Below, one piece after another: positions 1-9,758 of a DNA stretch of 36,884 nucleotides (its first letter is position 1; each line of letters begins with the position of its first letter). The DNA lies in NCBI GenBank assembly GCA_022072255.1, contig JAJVHZ010000005.1:1-36884 (forward strand). Reading direction: 5' to 3'. Below the pieces are notes generated by a model that made no database searches, was not told where the DNA came from, and saw only the letters and a list, made by a program, of their open reading frames with translations. Origin of the DNA: Gammaproteobacteria bacterium. GTDB taxonomy: Bacteria > Pseudomonadota > Gammaproteobacteria > JAJPIJ01. The position numbers and the translations under genes are program-made.

Positions 1-1
1 G

Positions 2-241
2 GCGCGACCACAGTGGCAAGGGGATTTGACGCTGGAGTCCGGGCCCGAGCGCATCGAGTCCGGCTGGTGGGACAATCGGCCGGTCGCGCGCGACTACTAC
101 ATCGCCCGCGCCCGCAACGGCACGCGGCTGTGGATCTACCGCGAGCGCCCCGCCTGCACATGCGGACGCGCGCGCAGCGCCTCCCCGCCGCAGTCACCGC
201 CATCGGTCCCGCGCTGGTTCCTCCACGGCCTGTTCTCGTAA
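2..241 (+). CDS. imuB: ImuB, C-terminal fragment (Y-family polymerase-like protein)
   Basis: This is the 3' end of a gene that enters the window from the left, in frame 2, with its stop at 239-241. ImuB is a catalytically inactive Y-family polymerase homologue that bridges ImuA and DnaE2 in SOS-induced translesion synthesis. The fragment carries the family's C-terminal signature: GPERIESGWWD, then RDYYIARARNGTRLWIYRER, and WFLHGLFS at the very end. Between the last two blocks are about 20 residues rich in Cys, Arg, Ser and Pro that look unlike the usual short linker. The gene lies 161 bp upstream of dnaE2 on the same strand, the normal imuA-imuB-dnaE2 order. The identification is confident because of the motif and the neighbour. 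The catalytic-fold part lies outside the window. Confidence 0.88.
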   Translation, partial: ARPQWQGDLTLESGPERIESGWWDNRPVARDYYIARARNGTRLWIYRERPACTCGRARSASPPQSPPSVPRWFLHGLFS

Positions 242-402
242 CACGCGCGGATCGGGCCGGAGACGCGGGGCGACGCCCCAGGTACGCCAGGTCGTGCTCC
301 GCCTGCCCATGAACCGCGGAAAGGCACCTGAGGAGCCGAGGCGGCACGCCCGCCCGGGACGATCCCGATCCGGGCGGCGATGGCGCACGTGCTGATGCCG
401 CC

Positions 403-3400
403 ATGTCGAACGCCCGGCCGCCGGCCTATGCGGAACTGCATTGCGTAAGCAATTTCTCCTTCCTGCGCGGCGCCTCGCGCCCGGAGGAGCTCATCGCCCG
501 CGCCGCGGCTCTCGGCTACGCCGCACTGGCGATCACCGATGACTGCTCGCTGGCCGGCGCCGTGCGCGCGCACGTCGCCGCGAGGGACGGCGCAATCAAG
601 CTGCTCATCGGGGCCGAGCTGACGCTCGGCGACGGTCCGAGGCTCGTGCTGCTCGCGACCAACCGCGACGGCTACGGCCATCTCTCCTCGCTCATCGCCC
701 GCGCCCGGTGCCGCTCGCCCAAGGGCGGCTATCGGCTGCACGCCGGCGATCTCGACGACGGCGCCCCCGGCTGTCTCGCCCTGATGATCCCCGCGCGGCC
801 CGCGAAGGCCGGGCAGCCAGACCCCGCGCCCGAGACTGCCGCGCACGCGCGCTGGCTCGCGGAGCTGTTCGCGGGCCGCGCGTGGCTCACCGTCGAGTCG
901 CTGCTGAGCGGCGGCGATCACCGTCACCTGGCGGCGATGCAGGCGCTGGGCAAGGCATCGGGACTGCCGCTGGTCGCCGCCGGCGACGTGCACATGCACG
1001 CGCGCGGACGCCGCGCGCTGCAGGACACGCTCACCGCCATACGCCTGCGCACCGCGGTCGCGAACGCCGGACACGCGCTGTTCTCCAACGGCGAGCGTCA
1101 CCTGCGCTCCCGCGAGCGGCTGGCGGCACTGTATCCGCCGGCACTGCTCGCCGAGACCGTCGCCATCGCCGAACGCTGCGCCTTCTCGCTGGCGGAACTG
1201 CGCTACGAGTATCCCGAGGAGCTGGTGCCCGCGGGCGACACTCCGACCTCCCGCCTGCGCGCGCTGACCGAGGCCGGCCTGCGCCACCGCTATCCGGGGG
1301 GCACGCCCGGGAAGGTCCATCTGCTCGTGGAGCGGGAGCTCGCCCTGATCGCGGAGCTGCGCTACGAGGCGTTCTTCCTCACCGTCCACGACATCGTCGC
1401 CTACGCGCGCCGCCGCGGCATCCTCTGCCAGGGCCGCGGCTCGGCGGCCAACTCGGCCGTGTGCTACGCCATCGGCATCACCGAGGTGGACCCGGCGCGC
1501 ACGGAACTGCTCTTCGAGCGCTTCGTGTCGAGAGAACGCAACGAGCCCCCGGACATCGACGTCGACTTCGAGCACGAGCGCCGCGAGGAGGTCATCCAGT
1601 ACCTCTACGGGAAATACGGCCGCGAGCGCGCCGCGCTGGCCGCCACCGTCATCACCTACCAGCCGCGCAGCGCCGTGCGCGACGTCGGCAAGGCGCTGGG
1701 CCTGGAGCCCGCCCAGGTCAACGCGCTGACCCGCAACCTCGCCTGGTGGGACGATCGCGACGCGTTGCCGGAGCGGCTGCGCGAGCGGGGCTTCGATCCG
1801 GCGCACCCGCAGATGCGGCAACTGGTGCACCTGGTCGGCGAGATCATCGGCTTCCCCCGCCACCTCTCGCAGCACGTGGGCGGCTTCGTCATCGCCCGCG
1901 ATCGACTGGCCCGGCTCGTCCCCATCGAGAACGCCGCCATGGCCGGGCGCACCGTCATCCAGTGGGACAAGGACGATCTGGAGGCACTGGGCCTGCTGAA
2001 GGTGGACGTGCTGGCGCTGGGCATGCTCTCGGCGATACGCCGGGCCTTCGATCTCATCCGCGCGCATCGCGGCCGCGAACTCTCGATGGCGAGCGTACCG
2101 GCGGAGGATCCCGGGACCTACGCCATGATCCAGCGCGGCGATACCGTCGGGGTGTTCCAGATCGAATCGCGCGCGCAGATGGCGATGCTGCCGCGGCTGA
2201 GGCCGGCGAACTTCTACGACCTGGTCATCGAGATCGCCATCGTGCGCCCGGGTCCCATCCAGGGCGAGATGGTGCATCCCTATCTGCGCCGCCGCCAGGG
2301 ACTGGAGAAGGTCTCCTACCCCTCCGAAGAGGTGCGCTCGGTGCTGCAGCGGACCCTGGGCGTGCCGCTGTTCCAGGAGCAGGTGATCAAGCTGGCGATG
2401 GTCGCCGCCGGCTTCACGCCCGGGGAGGCCGATCACCTGCGCCGCTCGATGGCGGCATGGCGGCGCAACGGCCACATCGCGCAGTTCCGGCAGAAGCTCC
2501 TCGACGGCATGCGGGCGCGCGGTTACGAGGAGGAATTCGCCGAGCGCGTCTATCAGCAGATCCTCGGCTTCGGCGAGTACGGTTTCCCGGAATCGCACAG
2601 TGCCAGCTTCGCGCTCATCACCTATGTCTCGGCCTGGCTCAAGTGTCACGAACCGGCCGCGCTCACCTGCGCGCTCCTGAACAGCCAGCCGATGGGTTTC
2701 TACGCGCCCTCGCAGCTGGTGCAGGACGTCCGGCGACACGGCGTCGAGGTGCTGCCCGTCGACGTGACGGTGAGCGCCTGGGACTGCACCCTCGAGCGGA
2801 CGGCCCTCTCCTCATCGCCGCGAGAGCCGCGCACTCCGCCGCGGCGCGCCCCGCAGGACACCGCCGCCCACGGCCACGATCGCGAAGGGCCGCTGGCGAT
2901 CCGGCTGGGCCTGCGCATGGTCAAGGGTCTCGCGCAGGAGGCGGCCGCACGCCTGGCCGCGGCGCGCGCGCGATCGCCATTCGCCGATCTCACCGACCTC
3001 GCGCGCCGCGCCGAACTCTCACGCCGCGATGTCAATGCGCTGGCCGCCGCCGACGCACTGGCCACGCTGGCGGGCAATCGCCGCCAGACCCGCTGGCAGG
3101 CACTGGCCGCGGAACGCCCCCTGCCCCTGCTCGCGGAGACGCGGATCGCCGAGGCCACGCCCCTGCTGCGGCCGCCGGACGAGGGCGAGAACATCGTCGC
3201 CGACTACGGCAGCACCGGGCTGTCGCTGCGCCGTCATCCGCTCGCGCTGCTGCGCCCGCGCTTGCGCCAGCTGCGGTGTCTGAGCGGCGAGGAGCTGAGA
3301 GCCCTGCCGCACGGAACGCCCGTCATCACCGCCGGCATGGTCATCACCCGCCAGCGGCCGGGCACGGCCACCGGCGTGGTGTTCCTGACGCTGGAGGACG

Positions 3401-3597
3401 AGACCGGGCAGATAAACGTCATCGTCTGGAGCAGCCTCGTCACACGGCACCGACGAGCGGTGACGGGCGCTCACCTGATGCTGGTGGAGGGCGAGATCCA
3501 GCGCGAGGGCGAGGTCCTGCACGTCATCGCCCGTCGCCTGCGGGACTACTCGCCGTTGCTCGGAGAGCTGACCGTCAGCTCACGGGATTTCCATTGA
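403..3597 (+). CDS. dnaE2: Error-prone DNA polymerase DnaE2 (ImuC)
   Basis: This is a C-family DNA polymerase alpha subunit of 1064 residues, the usual size for DnaE2 and shorter than replicative DnaE. It extends primers past lesions together with ImuA and ImuB. The N-terminal PHP domain begins with ELHCVSNFSFLRGAS and continues with LAITDDCSLAG. The palm holds the catalytic acidic cluster PDIDVDFEHERRE (about residues 385-397), followed by the YGRERAALAATVITY block. The helix-hairpin-helix part and an OB fold (TGVVFLTLEDETGQINVIVW, near the C-terminus) follow. A Pro/Arg/Ser-rich low-complexity stretch of about 30 residues (about residues 800-830) interrupts the region before the GLRMVKGL motif. 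The ATG at 403 gives the conserved N-terminus, although no good Shine-Dalgarno sequence precedes it. I saw no clear LexA box in the 161 bp upstream, so it is probably transcribed with imuB. Confidence 0.96.
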   Translation: MSNARPPAYAELHCVSNFSFLRGASRPEELIARAAALGYAALAITDDCSLAGAVRAHVAARDGAIKLLIGAELTLGDGPRLVLLATNRDGYGHLSSLIARARCRSPKGGYRLHAGDLDDGAPGCLALMIPARPAKAGQPDPAPETAAHARWLAELFAGRAWLTVESLLSGGDHRHLAAMQALGKASGLPLVAAGDVHMHARGRRALQDTLTAIRLRTAVANAGHALFSNGERHLRSRERLAALYPPALLAETVAIAERCAFSLAELRYEYPEELVPAGDTPTSRLRALTEAGLRHRYPGGTPGKVHLLVERELALIAELRYEAFFLTVHDIVAYARRRGILCQGRGSAANSAVCYAIGITEVDPARTELLFERFVSRERNEPPDIDVDFEHERREEVIQYLYGKYGRERAALAATVITYQPRSAVRDVGKALGLEPAQVNALTRNLAWWDDRDALPERLRERGFDPAHPQMRQLVHLVGEIIGFPRHLSQHVGGFVIARDRLARLVPIENAAMAGRTVIQWDKDDLEALGLLKVDVLALGMLSAIRRAFDLIRAHRGRELSMASVPAEDPGTYAMIQRGDTVGVFQIESRAQMAMLPRLRPANFYDLVIEIAIVRPGPIQGEMVHPYLRRRQGLEKVSYPSEEVRSVLQRTLGVPLFQEQVIKLAMVAAGFTPGEADHLRRSMAAWRRNGHIAQFRQKLLDGMRARGYEEEFAERVYQQILGFGEYGFPESHSASFALITYVSAWLKCHEPAALTCALLNSQPMGFYAPSQLVQDVRRHGVEVLPVDVTVSAWDCTLERTALSSSPREPRTPPRRAPQDTAAHGHDREGPLAIRLGLRMVKGLAQEAAARLAAARARSPFADLTDLARRAELSRRDVNALAAADALATLAGNRRQTRWQALAAERPLPLLAETRIAEATPLLRPPDEGENIVADYGSTGLSLRRHPLALLRPRLRQLRCLSGEELRALPHGTPVITAGMVITRQRPGTATGVVFLTLEDETGQINVIVWSSLVTRHRRAVTGAHLMLVEGEIQREGEVLHVIARRLRDYSPLLGELTVSSRDFH

Positions 3598-3681
3598 GGC
3601 CGACGCATAAAGCTCGTGCCGGACCGGCCGCTATTTCTCCCTGAAAACCAGTGCCGGCAGCCGACCACGGAGACCACGAAA

Positions 3682-4971
3682 ATGCGCGACCCGACCTCCC
3701 GCCCCCGCCACACCCATCGGCTCCGGCTTCCGCCGAAGGCGCTGATGACGACCGCGCTGCTCGCGGTCACCCCCGCAGGCCTGGCGGGGAACTACACGGC
3801 CGCCGACGGCGACCGCCTTCCTGGCATCGCCCGCGCCCGCGGAATTTCCGTACAGGGGCTAGAGCGCGCGAACGGACCGGCATCAGGCAGCCTGCGCAGC
3901 GGCCAACAGTGGGTGCTATCGGCCGAGAGACGGCTCGCGGCCGAGGGCGATGACGACGACGGCGACAGCGACGAGCACGCGACCACCGAGAGCCGGCTGG
4001 CCGCTGCCGGCGGGGTACACCAGGCCGCCGCCGGCGGCTCCGGCGGCAATGGCAGGAAGGACGCCGACGCCACGGAGGGCGAGGAACAGACGGCGAGCTC
4101 GATCGAGCAGGGTCAGGGCGACAGCGTCCCGCAGCAGGAGGCCGCCGCCGATGCTGCCGCATCGGAGGCGGAATCACCCTCGCCCGAGAATGCGCACGCC
4201 GCGGATCAATCCGCCGCCGCGGAATGCGGCCCCAGGACCGCCGGGCAGGGCGCCCACGAAGACCAACCGCACTGGGCCTATGAAGGCGAGGCGGGCCCGG
4301 AGCACTGGGCGGAGCTGAGTCCGCAGTTCGAGAAGTGCGGCACGGGAGCACGTCAGACCCCGATCGACCTCGCCTCGGGCGAGGTGGTGCCGATGGGCCT
4401 GGAGGACGTCGAGTTCCAGTACGGAACCGCGGAGGCGACGGTCCTCAACAACGGCCACACCATCCAGGTTAACGTGTCCGAAGGCAACGGCATCGTCCTC
4501 GACGGCGCGAGCTACGGAATGGTCCAGTTCCACTTCCACACCCCGAGCGAACACACCATCGACGGTGCGAGCTATCCGCTGGAACTGCACCTCGTGCACA
4601 AGGACAAGGACGGCAATCTCGCGGTCGTCGGCGTGCTGCTGGAGAAGGGCGAGAAGAACCCGGTGCTCAGTCAGGTCTGGGGCAAGTCGCTGCCGAAGAC
4701 CGAGGGCAGGGAGCTCGCGCTGAAGACTCCGATCGATCTCAACGGCCTGCTGCCGTCCGATCGCGCAGCCTATCGCTATCTCGGGTCGCTGACCACGCCG
4801 CCGTGTTCGGAGGGCGTGAAATGGATCGTGATGAAGTCATCGGTCACGATGACCACCAGGCAGATCGCGGCATTCAAGAAGATCTTCCCGATGAACGCGC
4901 GTCCGCTGCAGCCGATCAACGCCCGCTCGATCGTCGAGGACGTCACCGACAGTACGCACGCGGCCAACTGA
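3682..4971 (+). CDS. Secreted alpha-carbonic anhydrase with N-terminal LysM-like domain
   Basis: This encodes 429 residues that interconvert CO2 and bicarbonate, probably in the periplasm or at the cell wall. The start at 3682 is chosen over the upstream ATG at 3616 because GGAGA lies 8 nt before it and it begins an export signal (Arg/His-rich n-region, then a hydrophobic core ending in AGLAG). A LysM-like segment follows at about residues 36-80 (NYTAADGDRLPGIARARGIS, then GSLRSGQQWVL). Next comes a linker of about 120 residues rich in Ala, Glu, Asp, Gly and Ser. The catalytic domain fills about residues 205-425: zinc ligands in QFHFHTPSEH and ELHLVHK, the threonine-containing SLTTPPCSEGV motif, and a likely disulfide between CGTGARQTPIDL and PPCSEG. 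Most alpha-CAs lack the LysM and acidic linker, so this is an unusual architecture. Confidence 0.93.
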   Translation: MRDPTSRPRHTHRLRLPPKALMTTALLAVTPAGLAGNYTAADGDRLPGIARARGISVQGLERANGPASGSLRSGQQWVLSAERRLAAEGDDDDGDSDEHATTESRLAAAGGVHQAAAGGSGGNGRKDADATEGEEQTASSIEQGQGDSVPQQEAAADAAASEAESPSPENAHAADQSAAAECGPRTAGQGAHEDQPHWAYEGEAGPEHWAELSPQFEKCGTGARQTPIDLASGEVVPMGLEDVEFQYGTAEATVLNNGHTIQVNVSEGNGIVLDGASYGMVQFHFHTPSEHTIDGASYPLELHLVHKDKDGNLAVVGVLLEKGEKNPVLSQVWGKSLPKTEGRELALKTPIDLNGLLPSDRAAYRYLGSLTTPPCSEGVKWIVMKSSVTMTTRQIAAFKKIFPMNARPLQPINARSIVEDVTDSTHAAN

Positions 4972-5067
4972 TCGGCGCGATGCAGATCGTCACGATCCCC
5001 GCGCGACGGTACGGCGCGCACGCAATCCACGGCGATCCCGGAGCGCGGCCATGAGTACCCGCGGCAC

Positions 5068-6303
5068 TCAGCCCGCGGTCGGCCGCGCCAGATGATGCTC
5101 GTGCTCCGGCCGGCGGGTGAACGTCAGCATCGCGAGCGCGAATAGCTGCAGTCCCGCTACTGCCGCGGCGGCCAGCCGATAGGCGTCCGCCGTGCCAACC
5201 CGCGCCACGCCGATGTCGACCAGCACGCCATAACCCCATTGCACCAGGAAGGCGCCGAGGAAGACGATGAGGTTGATCGAGGTCATGACCCGGCCCGACA
5301 GTCTCAGCGGATAGCGCGAGGCCAGCAGGGAGTAGATCTGCGCGCCGGTGCTCGCCGCGGCTCCGAAAAGGAACCATGCGAGATAGCTCTGTCCGGCAAG
5401 AGTGATGATGGCCGTCTGGGCGCCGATCGCCAGCACCAGCCCGGTCATCATGATGGAGAGCTGGTCGAAACCGCGCCGCATCAGGCGGGCGGCGAACGCC
5501 GCGATCGTCAGCTGCCCCAGCAGTCCCGCGAGGCAAAGAACCAATTGGTAGCGGGCCGCATCGGCGCCAGCGAGATCGTGCACGTTCATGAGCCACGGCA
5601 CGGCCCAGAGACCCTGTATCGCCATGAAGCCGCCGGTGGAGAACGCGGCAGCCGGAACGAACAGCCAGAACACCGGCCTGGCGACCACGGTGCGCAACCC
5701 GTGCAATTGCTGCCCCAGCGTCTCGTGCTGCAGGCCGCTGTCGATGTCCCGCACCGAGCGGAACATGTAGACGGCGACGGCAAGGCTCACCAGGGCGAGG
5801 AACATGAAGACCGGTCGCCAGCCCGCGTACGGCAGCACCATCGCCAGCGGCGCACTCGAGGTCACGGCACCCAGTCCGCCTGCCGCCATGATGAGGCCCG
5901 TCACGCCGGCCTGCCTTTCCGGCGGCAGGAACTGCGAGGAATACTTCAGCGCCGCCATCAGGCACGCCGAGACCCCGAGCCCCATCACGCCGCGGGCGAC
6001 GGTGAGCGCGGTGTCGCCATGCCCGAGGGCGAAGCCGAGCGTGCCCGCCGCGGTGAGCAGCAGCAGCGCGGATTCGGTGCGACGCGGGCCATAGCGATCG
6101 AGCAGGAGGCCGACGGGAAGCTGTGCGATCGCGAACGCGAGGAAAAACGCGCTCGTGAGCCGCCCGAGTTCGCCCGCGTTCAGCCCCAGCTCGCGGGTGA
6201 GCTCCGGGGCGATCACCGCATTGACGGTGCGCAGGAAATAGGAGAGGAAGTATCCGGCCAGAAAGGGCAGGATGGGAAACAGGATGGGGCGCATGGCGGG
6301 CAA
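5068..6303 (-). CDS. MFS transporter, substrate unknown
   Basis: This encodes 411 residues with about twelve hydrophobic segments, as in major facilitator superfamily permeases of the inner membrane. The motif between TM2 and TM3 is visible as LPVGLLLDRYGPRRTE. TM1 holds PILPFLAGYFLSYFLRTVNAVIAP, and TM4/5 hold ARGVMGLGVSACLMAALKYSSQ. Overall it resembles the nitrate/nitrite-porter-like and sugar-phosphate-like branch, but no diagnostic substrate motif is recognisable. It is convergent with the carbonic anhydrase gene (96 bp gap) and lies 108 bp downstream of dnaJ on the same strand, so read-through from the heat-shock operon is possible. An alternative ATG three codons downstream cannot be excluded. 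Confidence 0.85.
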   Translation of the reverse strand: MPAMRPILFPILPFLAGYFLSYFLRTVNAVIAPELTRELGLNAGELGRLTSAFFLAFAIAQLPVGLLLDRYGPRRTESALLLLTAAGTLGFALGHGDTALTVARGVMGLGVSACLMAALKYSSQFLPPERQAGVTGLIMAAGGLGAVTSSAPLAMVLPYAGWRPVFMFLALVSLAVAVYMFRSVRDIDSGLQHETLGQQLHGLRTVVARPVFWLFVPAAAFSTGGFMAIQGLWAVPWLMNVHDLAGADAARYQLVLCLAGLLGQLTIAAFAARLMRRGFDQLSIMMTGLVLAIGAQTAIITLAGQSYLAWFLFGAAASTGAQIYSLLASRYPLRLSGRVMTSINLIVFLGAFLVQWGYGVLVDIGVARVGTADAYRLAAAAVAGLQLFALAMLTFTRRPEHEHHLARPTAG

Positions 6304-6411
6304 GTTAGCAGAATCCCGTCGTGGCCGCAGAACGGCCGTGCATCACAGTGATTCCGGATCGGAGACCGGCGGATTACTACGGACTCATCGCGGCACCGGG
6401 CGCCAGCGTCT

Positions 6412-7542
6412 TCAGAACTTCATGTCCTCGAAGAATTTCTTCACGCCGTCGAGCCAAGAGGACGAGCGCGGGCTGTGCTCGCCGCCCTGCAGGGTGCTGC
6501 CGAACTCCTGCAGCAGCTCCTTCTGCCGTTTGGTGAGATTCACGGGCGTCTCGACCGCCACGCGGCACAGCAGATCTCCCACGCCGCCGCCGCGTACCGA
6601 CTTCACCCCCTTGCTGCGCAGTCGGAATACCTTGCCGGTCTGGGTCTCGGGCGGCACCTTCAACATCACGCGGCCGTCCAGGGTCGGCACCTCGAGTTCG
6701 CCTCCGAGCGCCGCCACCACCATGGTGATCGGCACCTCGCAGTAGAGATCGTTGCCGTCGCGGCGGAAGATCGGATGCTCCTTGACGTGAATGCTGACGT
6801 AGAGATCTCCCGGCGGTCCGCCGTTCTCCCCGGGCTCGCCCTCGCCGGTCAGGCGGATGCGGTCGCCGTTGTCGACGCCGGGCGGCACCTTCACCTGGTG
6901 CGTCTTGCTGTCGCGCACGCGGCCCTGGCCGCCGCACGCCATGCAGGGATCGCGGACGATCCGGCCGGCGCCACGGCACTTCGGACAGGTCTGCTGGACG
7001 GAGAAGAAGCCCTGGCTCATGCGGATGTGGCCGTTGCCGCCACAGGCATCGCAGGTCACCGGCGAGCTGCCGGCCTTGGCGCCGCTGCCCTTGCACGCGG
7101 GACATTCCTTGGAGGTCGGCGTCTTGATCTTGACGGTGGCGCCGAAGACCGCCTCCTCCAGCGTGAGCTCGAGGTCGTACTGCAGGTCCGAGCCGCGGTA
7201 GGCGCGCGAACCACCGCGGCGGGCGCCGGCGGCGCCGAAGATGTCGCCGAACACCGAATCGAAGATGTCGCTGAAGCCGGCCGCTCCTCCAAACCCCGCG
7301 CCGGCGGCGGCCGAGGGGTCCACGCCCGCGTGCCCGAACTGATCGTAGGCGGCACGCTTGCGCTCGTCGCTCAGGACCTCGAAGGCCTCCTTGACCTCCT
7401 TGAACCTCTCCTCCGCAGCCTTGTCGCCCGGATTCCGATCCGGGTGCAGCTTCATCGCCAGCCGGCGATATGCCTTCTTGATCTCGGCCTCGGTCGCGTT
7501 CCGGCTGACCTCGAGCAGTTCGTAGTAATCGCGTTTCGCCAT
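6412..7542 (-). CDS. dnaJ: Chaperone DnaJ (Hsp40)
   Basis: This 376-residue type I J-protein stimulates DnaK ATPase activity and delivers unfolded clients. The J-domain spans residues 1-70 with the HPD motif in [11 protein letters not shown] Gly/Phe/Ala-rich segment follows at about 75-130. The zinc-binding region has four CxxCxGxG repeats ([32 protein letters not shown]), then the C-terminal substrate-binding domains. Length and domain order are standard. It is last in the hrcA-grpE-dnaK-dnaJ cluster, 182 bp after dnaK. That gap has no sigma-32-type promoter that I can find but does have GC-rich inverted repeats. There is no convincing Shine-Dalgarno sequence in front of the ATG. Confidence 0.97.
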   Translation of the reverse strand: MAKRDYYELLEVSRNATEAEIKKAYRRLAMKLHPDRNPGDKAAEERFKEVKEAFEVLSDERKRAAYDQFGHAGVDPSAAAGAGFGGAAGFSDIFDSVFGDIFGAAGARRGGSRAYRGSDLQYDLELTLEEAVFGATVKIKTPTSKECPACKGSGAKAGSSPVTCDACGGNGHIRMSQGFFSVQQTCPKCRGAGRIVRDPCMACGGQGRVRDSKTHQVKVPPGVDNGDRIRLTGEGEPGENGGPPGDLYVSIHVKEHPIFRRDGNDLYCEVPITMVVAALGGELEVPTLDGRVMLKVPPETQTGKVFRLRSKGVKSVRGGGVGDLLCRVAVETPVNLTKRQKELLQEFGSTLQGGEHSPRSSSWLDGVKKFFEDMKF

Positions 7543-7621
7543 GGTTCGTCGACGTTATTGGCTCCGCTTCCGCCCCCGGGCCCCGCCACGGGCCGGCCAC
7601 GCGTTGCACCAGCACACAGAG

Positions 7622-7681
7622 CCCGTGCAGGCAGCGCGCGCCCGCACGGGCCAATTCTTCGGCGAGGCGCGGCCCCGCCTC
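7622..7681. repeat. GC-rich inverted repeats between dnaK and dnaJ
   Basis: Two hairpin-capable sequences lie in the 182-bp dnaK-dnaJ gap. One pairs CCCGTGC (7622-7628) with GCACGGG (7644-7650). The other pairs GAGGCG (7664-7669) with CGCCTC (7676-7681). Neither is followed by a T-tract on the minus strand, so they are not classic terminators. They could partly attenuate transcription or protect the upstream dnaK mRNA. At this GC content short inverted repeats are common, so function is uncertain. Confidence 0.35.
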
Positions 7682-7724
7682 CTCACTCCGCTCACCGCAT
7701 CACGGGCGCGGAGCGATGCCGGCG

Positions 7725-9662
7725 TTACTTGTCGTCCTTCACTTCCTCGAAGTCCGCGTCGACCACCGTGCCTTCCTCGGCCTTCGCGCCGGAGGAAGCC
7801 TGCGCCTCCGCGCCACCGCCCGCGCCGGCCTGCTGCTCGTTCGCCTGCGCGTAGGCGCGCTCGGCGATCTTGCCGGAGAGCTCCGCGAGCTTCTGCGTCC
7901 TGGCCTCGATCTCGGCCTTGTCGTCGCCCTTCACCGCGGTGCGCAAGGCCTCGATTGCGGCCTCGATGTCCTTCTTCTCGCCCTCCTGGACCTTCTCACC
8001 GAGCTCCTTCACCGACTTCTCGGTGGCGTGAATGAGGTTGTCCGCCTGGTTGCGGGCGTTCACCAGCTCGTGGAACTTCCTGTCCTCGGCCGCATGCGCC
8101 TCGGCATCCTTGACCATCTGCTGGATCTCCGCCTCCGAGAGCCCGCTCGAGGCCTGGATGCGTATCGACTGCTGCTTGCCGGTCGCCTTGTCCTTCGCCG
8201 AGACGTTCAGTATGCCGTTGGCGTCGATGTCGAAGGTGACCTCGATCTGCGGCACACCGCGCGGCGCCGGCGGGATGTCGGCGAGATCGAAGCGGCCGAG
8301 GGACTTGTTCGCCGCGGCGCGATCGCGCTCGCCCTGCAGGACGTGCACGGTCACCGCCGTCTGGCCGTCCTCGGCCGTCGAGAACACCTGCTGTGCCTTG
8401 GTCGGAATGGTGGTGTTCTTCTCGATGAGCTTGGTCATGACGCCGCCCAGCGTCTCGATGCCGAGCGACAGCGGCGTGACGTCGAGCAGCAGCACGTCCT
8501 TGACGTCGCCGCCCAGCACGCCGCCCTGGATCGCCGCGCCGACCGCCACCGCCTCGTCGGGATTGACGTCCTTGCGCGGCTCCTTGCCGAAGAGATTGCG
8601 CACGACCTCCTGCACCTTGGGCATGCGGGTCTGGCCGCCGACCAGGATCACCTCGTCGATCTCCGAGGGCGCGACACCCGCGTCCTTCATCGCCACCTTG
8701 CACGGCTCGATGGTCCGGTTGATGAGATCCTCCACCAGCGCCTCGAGCTTGGCGCGGGTGATCTTGACGTTCAGATGCTTCGGACCGCTCGCGTCCGCCG
8801 TGATGTACGGCAGGTTGACGTCGGTCTGGCTGCTCGAGGACAGCTCGATCTTCGCCTTCTCGGCGCCCTCCTTCAGGCGCTGCAGGGCGAGCGGGTCGTT
8901 GTGCAGATCGAAGCCCTGGTCCTTCTTGAACTCCTCGCACAGGAAGTCGATGACGCGCAGGTCGAAGTCCTCCCCGCCCAGGAAGGTGTCGCCGTTGGTG
9001 GACAGCACCTCGAACTGCTTCTCGCCGTCGACGTCGGCGATCTCGATGATCGAGATGTCGAAGGTGCCGCCGCCCAGGTCATAGACGGCGATCTTCCGGT
9101 CGCGCTTCTCGGCCTTGTCCAGGCCGAAGGCGAGCGCGGCAGCCGTGGGCTCGTTGATGATCCGCTTGACGTCCAGCCCGGCGATGCGGCCGGCGTCCTT
9201 GGTCGCCTGACGCTGCGAATCGTTGAAGTACGCCGGCACCGTGATGACGGCCTCGGTCACCGGGTGGCCGAGGTAGTCCTCCGCGGTCTTCTTCATCTTC
9301 ATGAGCACGCGCGCGGAGATCTCCGGCGACGCCATCTTCTTGCCGTTGACCTCGACCCAGGCATCGCCGTTGTCGGCGGCGACGATCTTGTAGGGCACCA
9401 TCTTGATGTCCTTCTGGACCATTTCTTCGGCGAATTTCCGCCCGATCAGGCGCTTGACCGCGAACAGGGTGTTCTTCGGATTGGTCACCGCCTGGCGCTT
9501 GGCCGACTGGCCGACCAGGACCTCGCCATCGTTGGTGTAGGCGACGATCGACGGCGTCGTGCGCGCACCCTCGCTGTTTTCGATGACCTTGGGCTTGCCG
9601 CCCTCGAGGATGGCCACGCAGGAGTTCGTGGTACCAAGGTCGATGCCGATGATCTTTGACAT
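7725..9662 (-). CDS. dnaK: Chaperone DnaK (Hsp70)
   Basis: This 645-residue cytoplasmic Hsp70 has the canonical N-terminus [15 protein letters not shown] with the phosphate-binding loop. Other conserved segments are [27 protein letters not shown] and the VGGQTRMP segment of the nucleotide-binding domain. The interdomain linker [16 protein letters not shown] is followed by the substrate-binding domain and lid. The C-terminus ends in EEVKDDK after a Gly/Ala-rich tail, the usual proteobacterial form. It works with the DnaJ and GrpE encoded on either side. GGAGAG lies a few bases upstream of the ATG, and a sigma-32-type promoter lies just upstream (9704-9732), so dnaK-dnaJ can be transcribed independently of grpE. 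Confidence 0.99.
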   Translation of the reverse strand: MSKIIGIDLGTTNSCVAILEGGKPKVIENSEGARTTPSIVAYTNDGEVLVGQSAKRQAVTNPKNTLFAVKRLIGRKFAEEMVQKDIKMVPYKIVAADNGDAWVEVNGKKMASPEISARVLMKMKKTAEDYLGHPVTEAVITVPAYFNDSQRQATKDAGRIAGLDVKRIINEPTAAALAFGLDKAEKRDRKIAVYDLGGGTFDISIIEIADVDGEKQFEVLSTNGDTFLGGEDFDLRVIDFLCEEFKKDQGFDLHNDPLALQRLKEGAEKAKIELSSSSQTDVNLPYITADASGPKHLNVKITRAKLEALVEDLINRTIEPCKVAMKDAGVAPSEIDEVILVGGQTRMPKVQEVVRNLFGKEPRKDVNPDEAVAVGAAIQGGVLGGDVKDVLLLDVTPLSLGIETLGGVMTKLIEKNTTIPTKAQQVFSTAEDGQTAVTVHVLQGERDRAAANKSLGRFDLADIPPAPRGVPQIEVTFDIDANGILNVSAKDKATGKQQSIRIQASSGLSEAEIQQMVKDAEAHAAEDRKFHELVNARNQADNLIHATEKSVKELGEKVQEGEKKDIEAAIEALRTAVKGDDKAEIEARTQKLAELSGKIAERAYAQANEQQAGAGGGAEAQASSGAKAEEGTVVDADFEEVKDDK

Positions 9663-9703
9663 GTGCTCTCTCCGCGGACGGAAAATGATTGAGTTACGCG
9701 CCT

Positions 9704-9732
9704 ATCTGGGGACGCGGCACGGCGATTTCAAG
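9704..9732 (-). promoter_or_regulatory. Sigma-32-type heat-shock promoter for dnaK(-dnaJ)
   Basis: On the minus strand, CTTGAAA (9726-9732) is followed after 14 nt by CCCCAGAT (9704-9711). The RpoH consensus is CTTGAAA, a 13-15 nt spacer, then CCCCATnT, so the -35 is perfect and the -10 has one mismatch. It sits in the 96-bp grpE-dnaK gap, about 42 bp before the dnaK ATG. Confidence 0.8.
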
Positions 9733-9758
9733 GGCTTGCGGCCGGATGGGCCCGCGGG

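Noticed and set aside
136-2739. 867-codon open frame antisense to imuB/dnaE2
   Set aside because: It has no family motif, its composition is Arg/Ala/His/Gln-rich, and it mirrors the codon pattern of dnaE2; a GC-rich shadow frame.
7716-9659. 647-codon open frame antisense to dnaK
   Set aside because: A complement shadow of a highly expressed GC-rich gene, Leu/Val/Arg/His-rich, with no recognisable domain.
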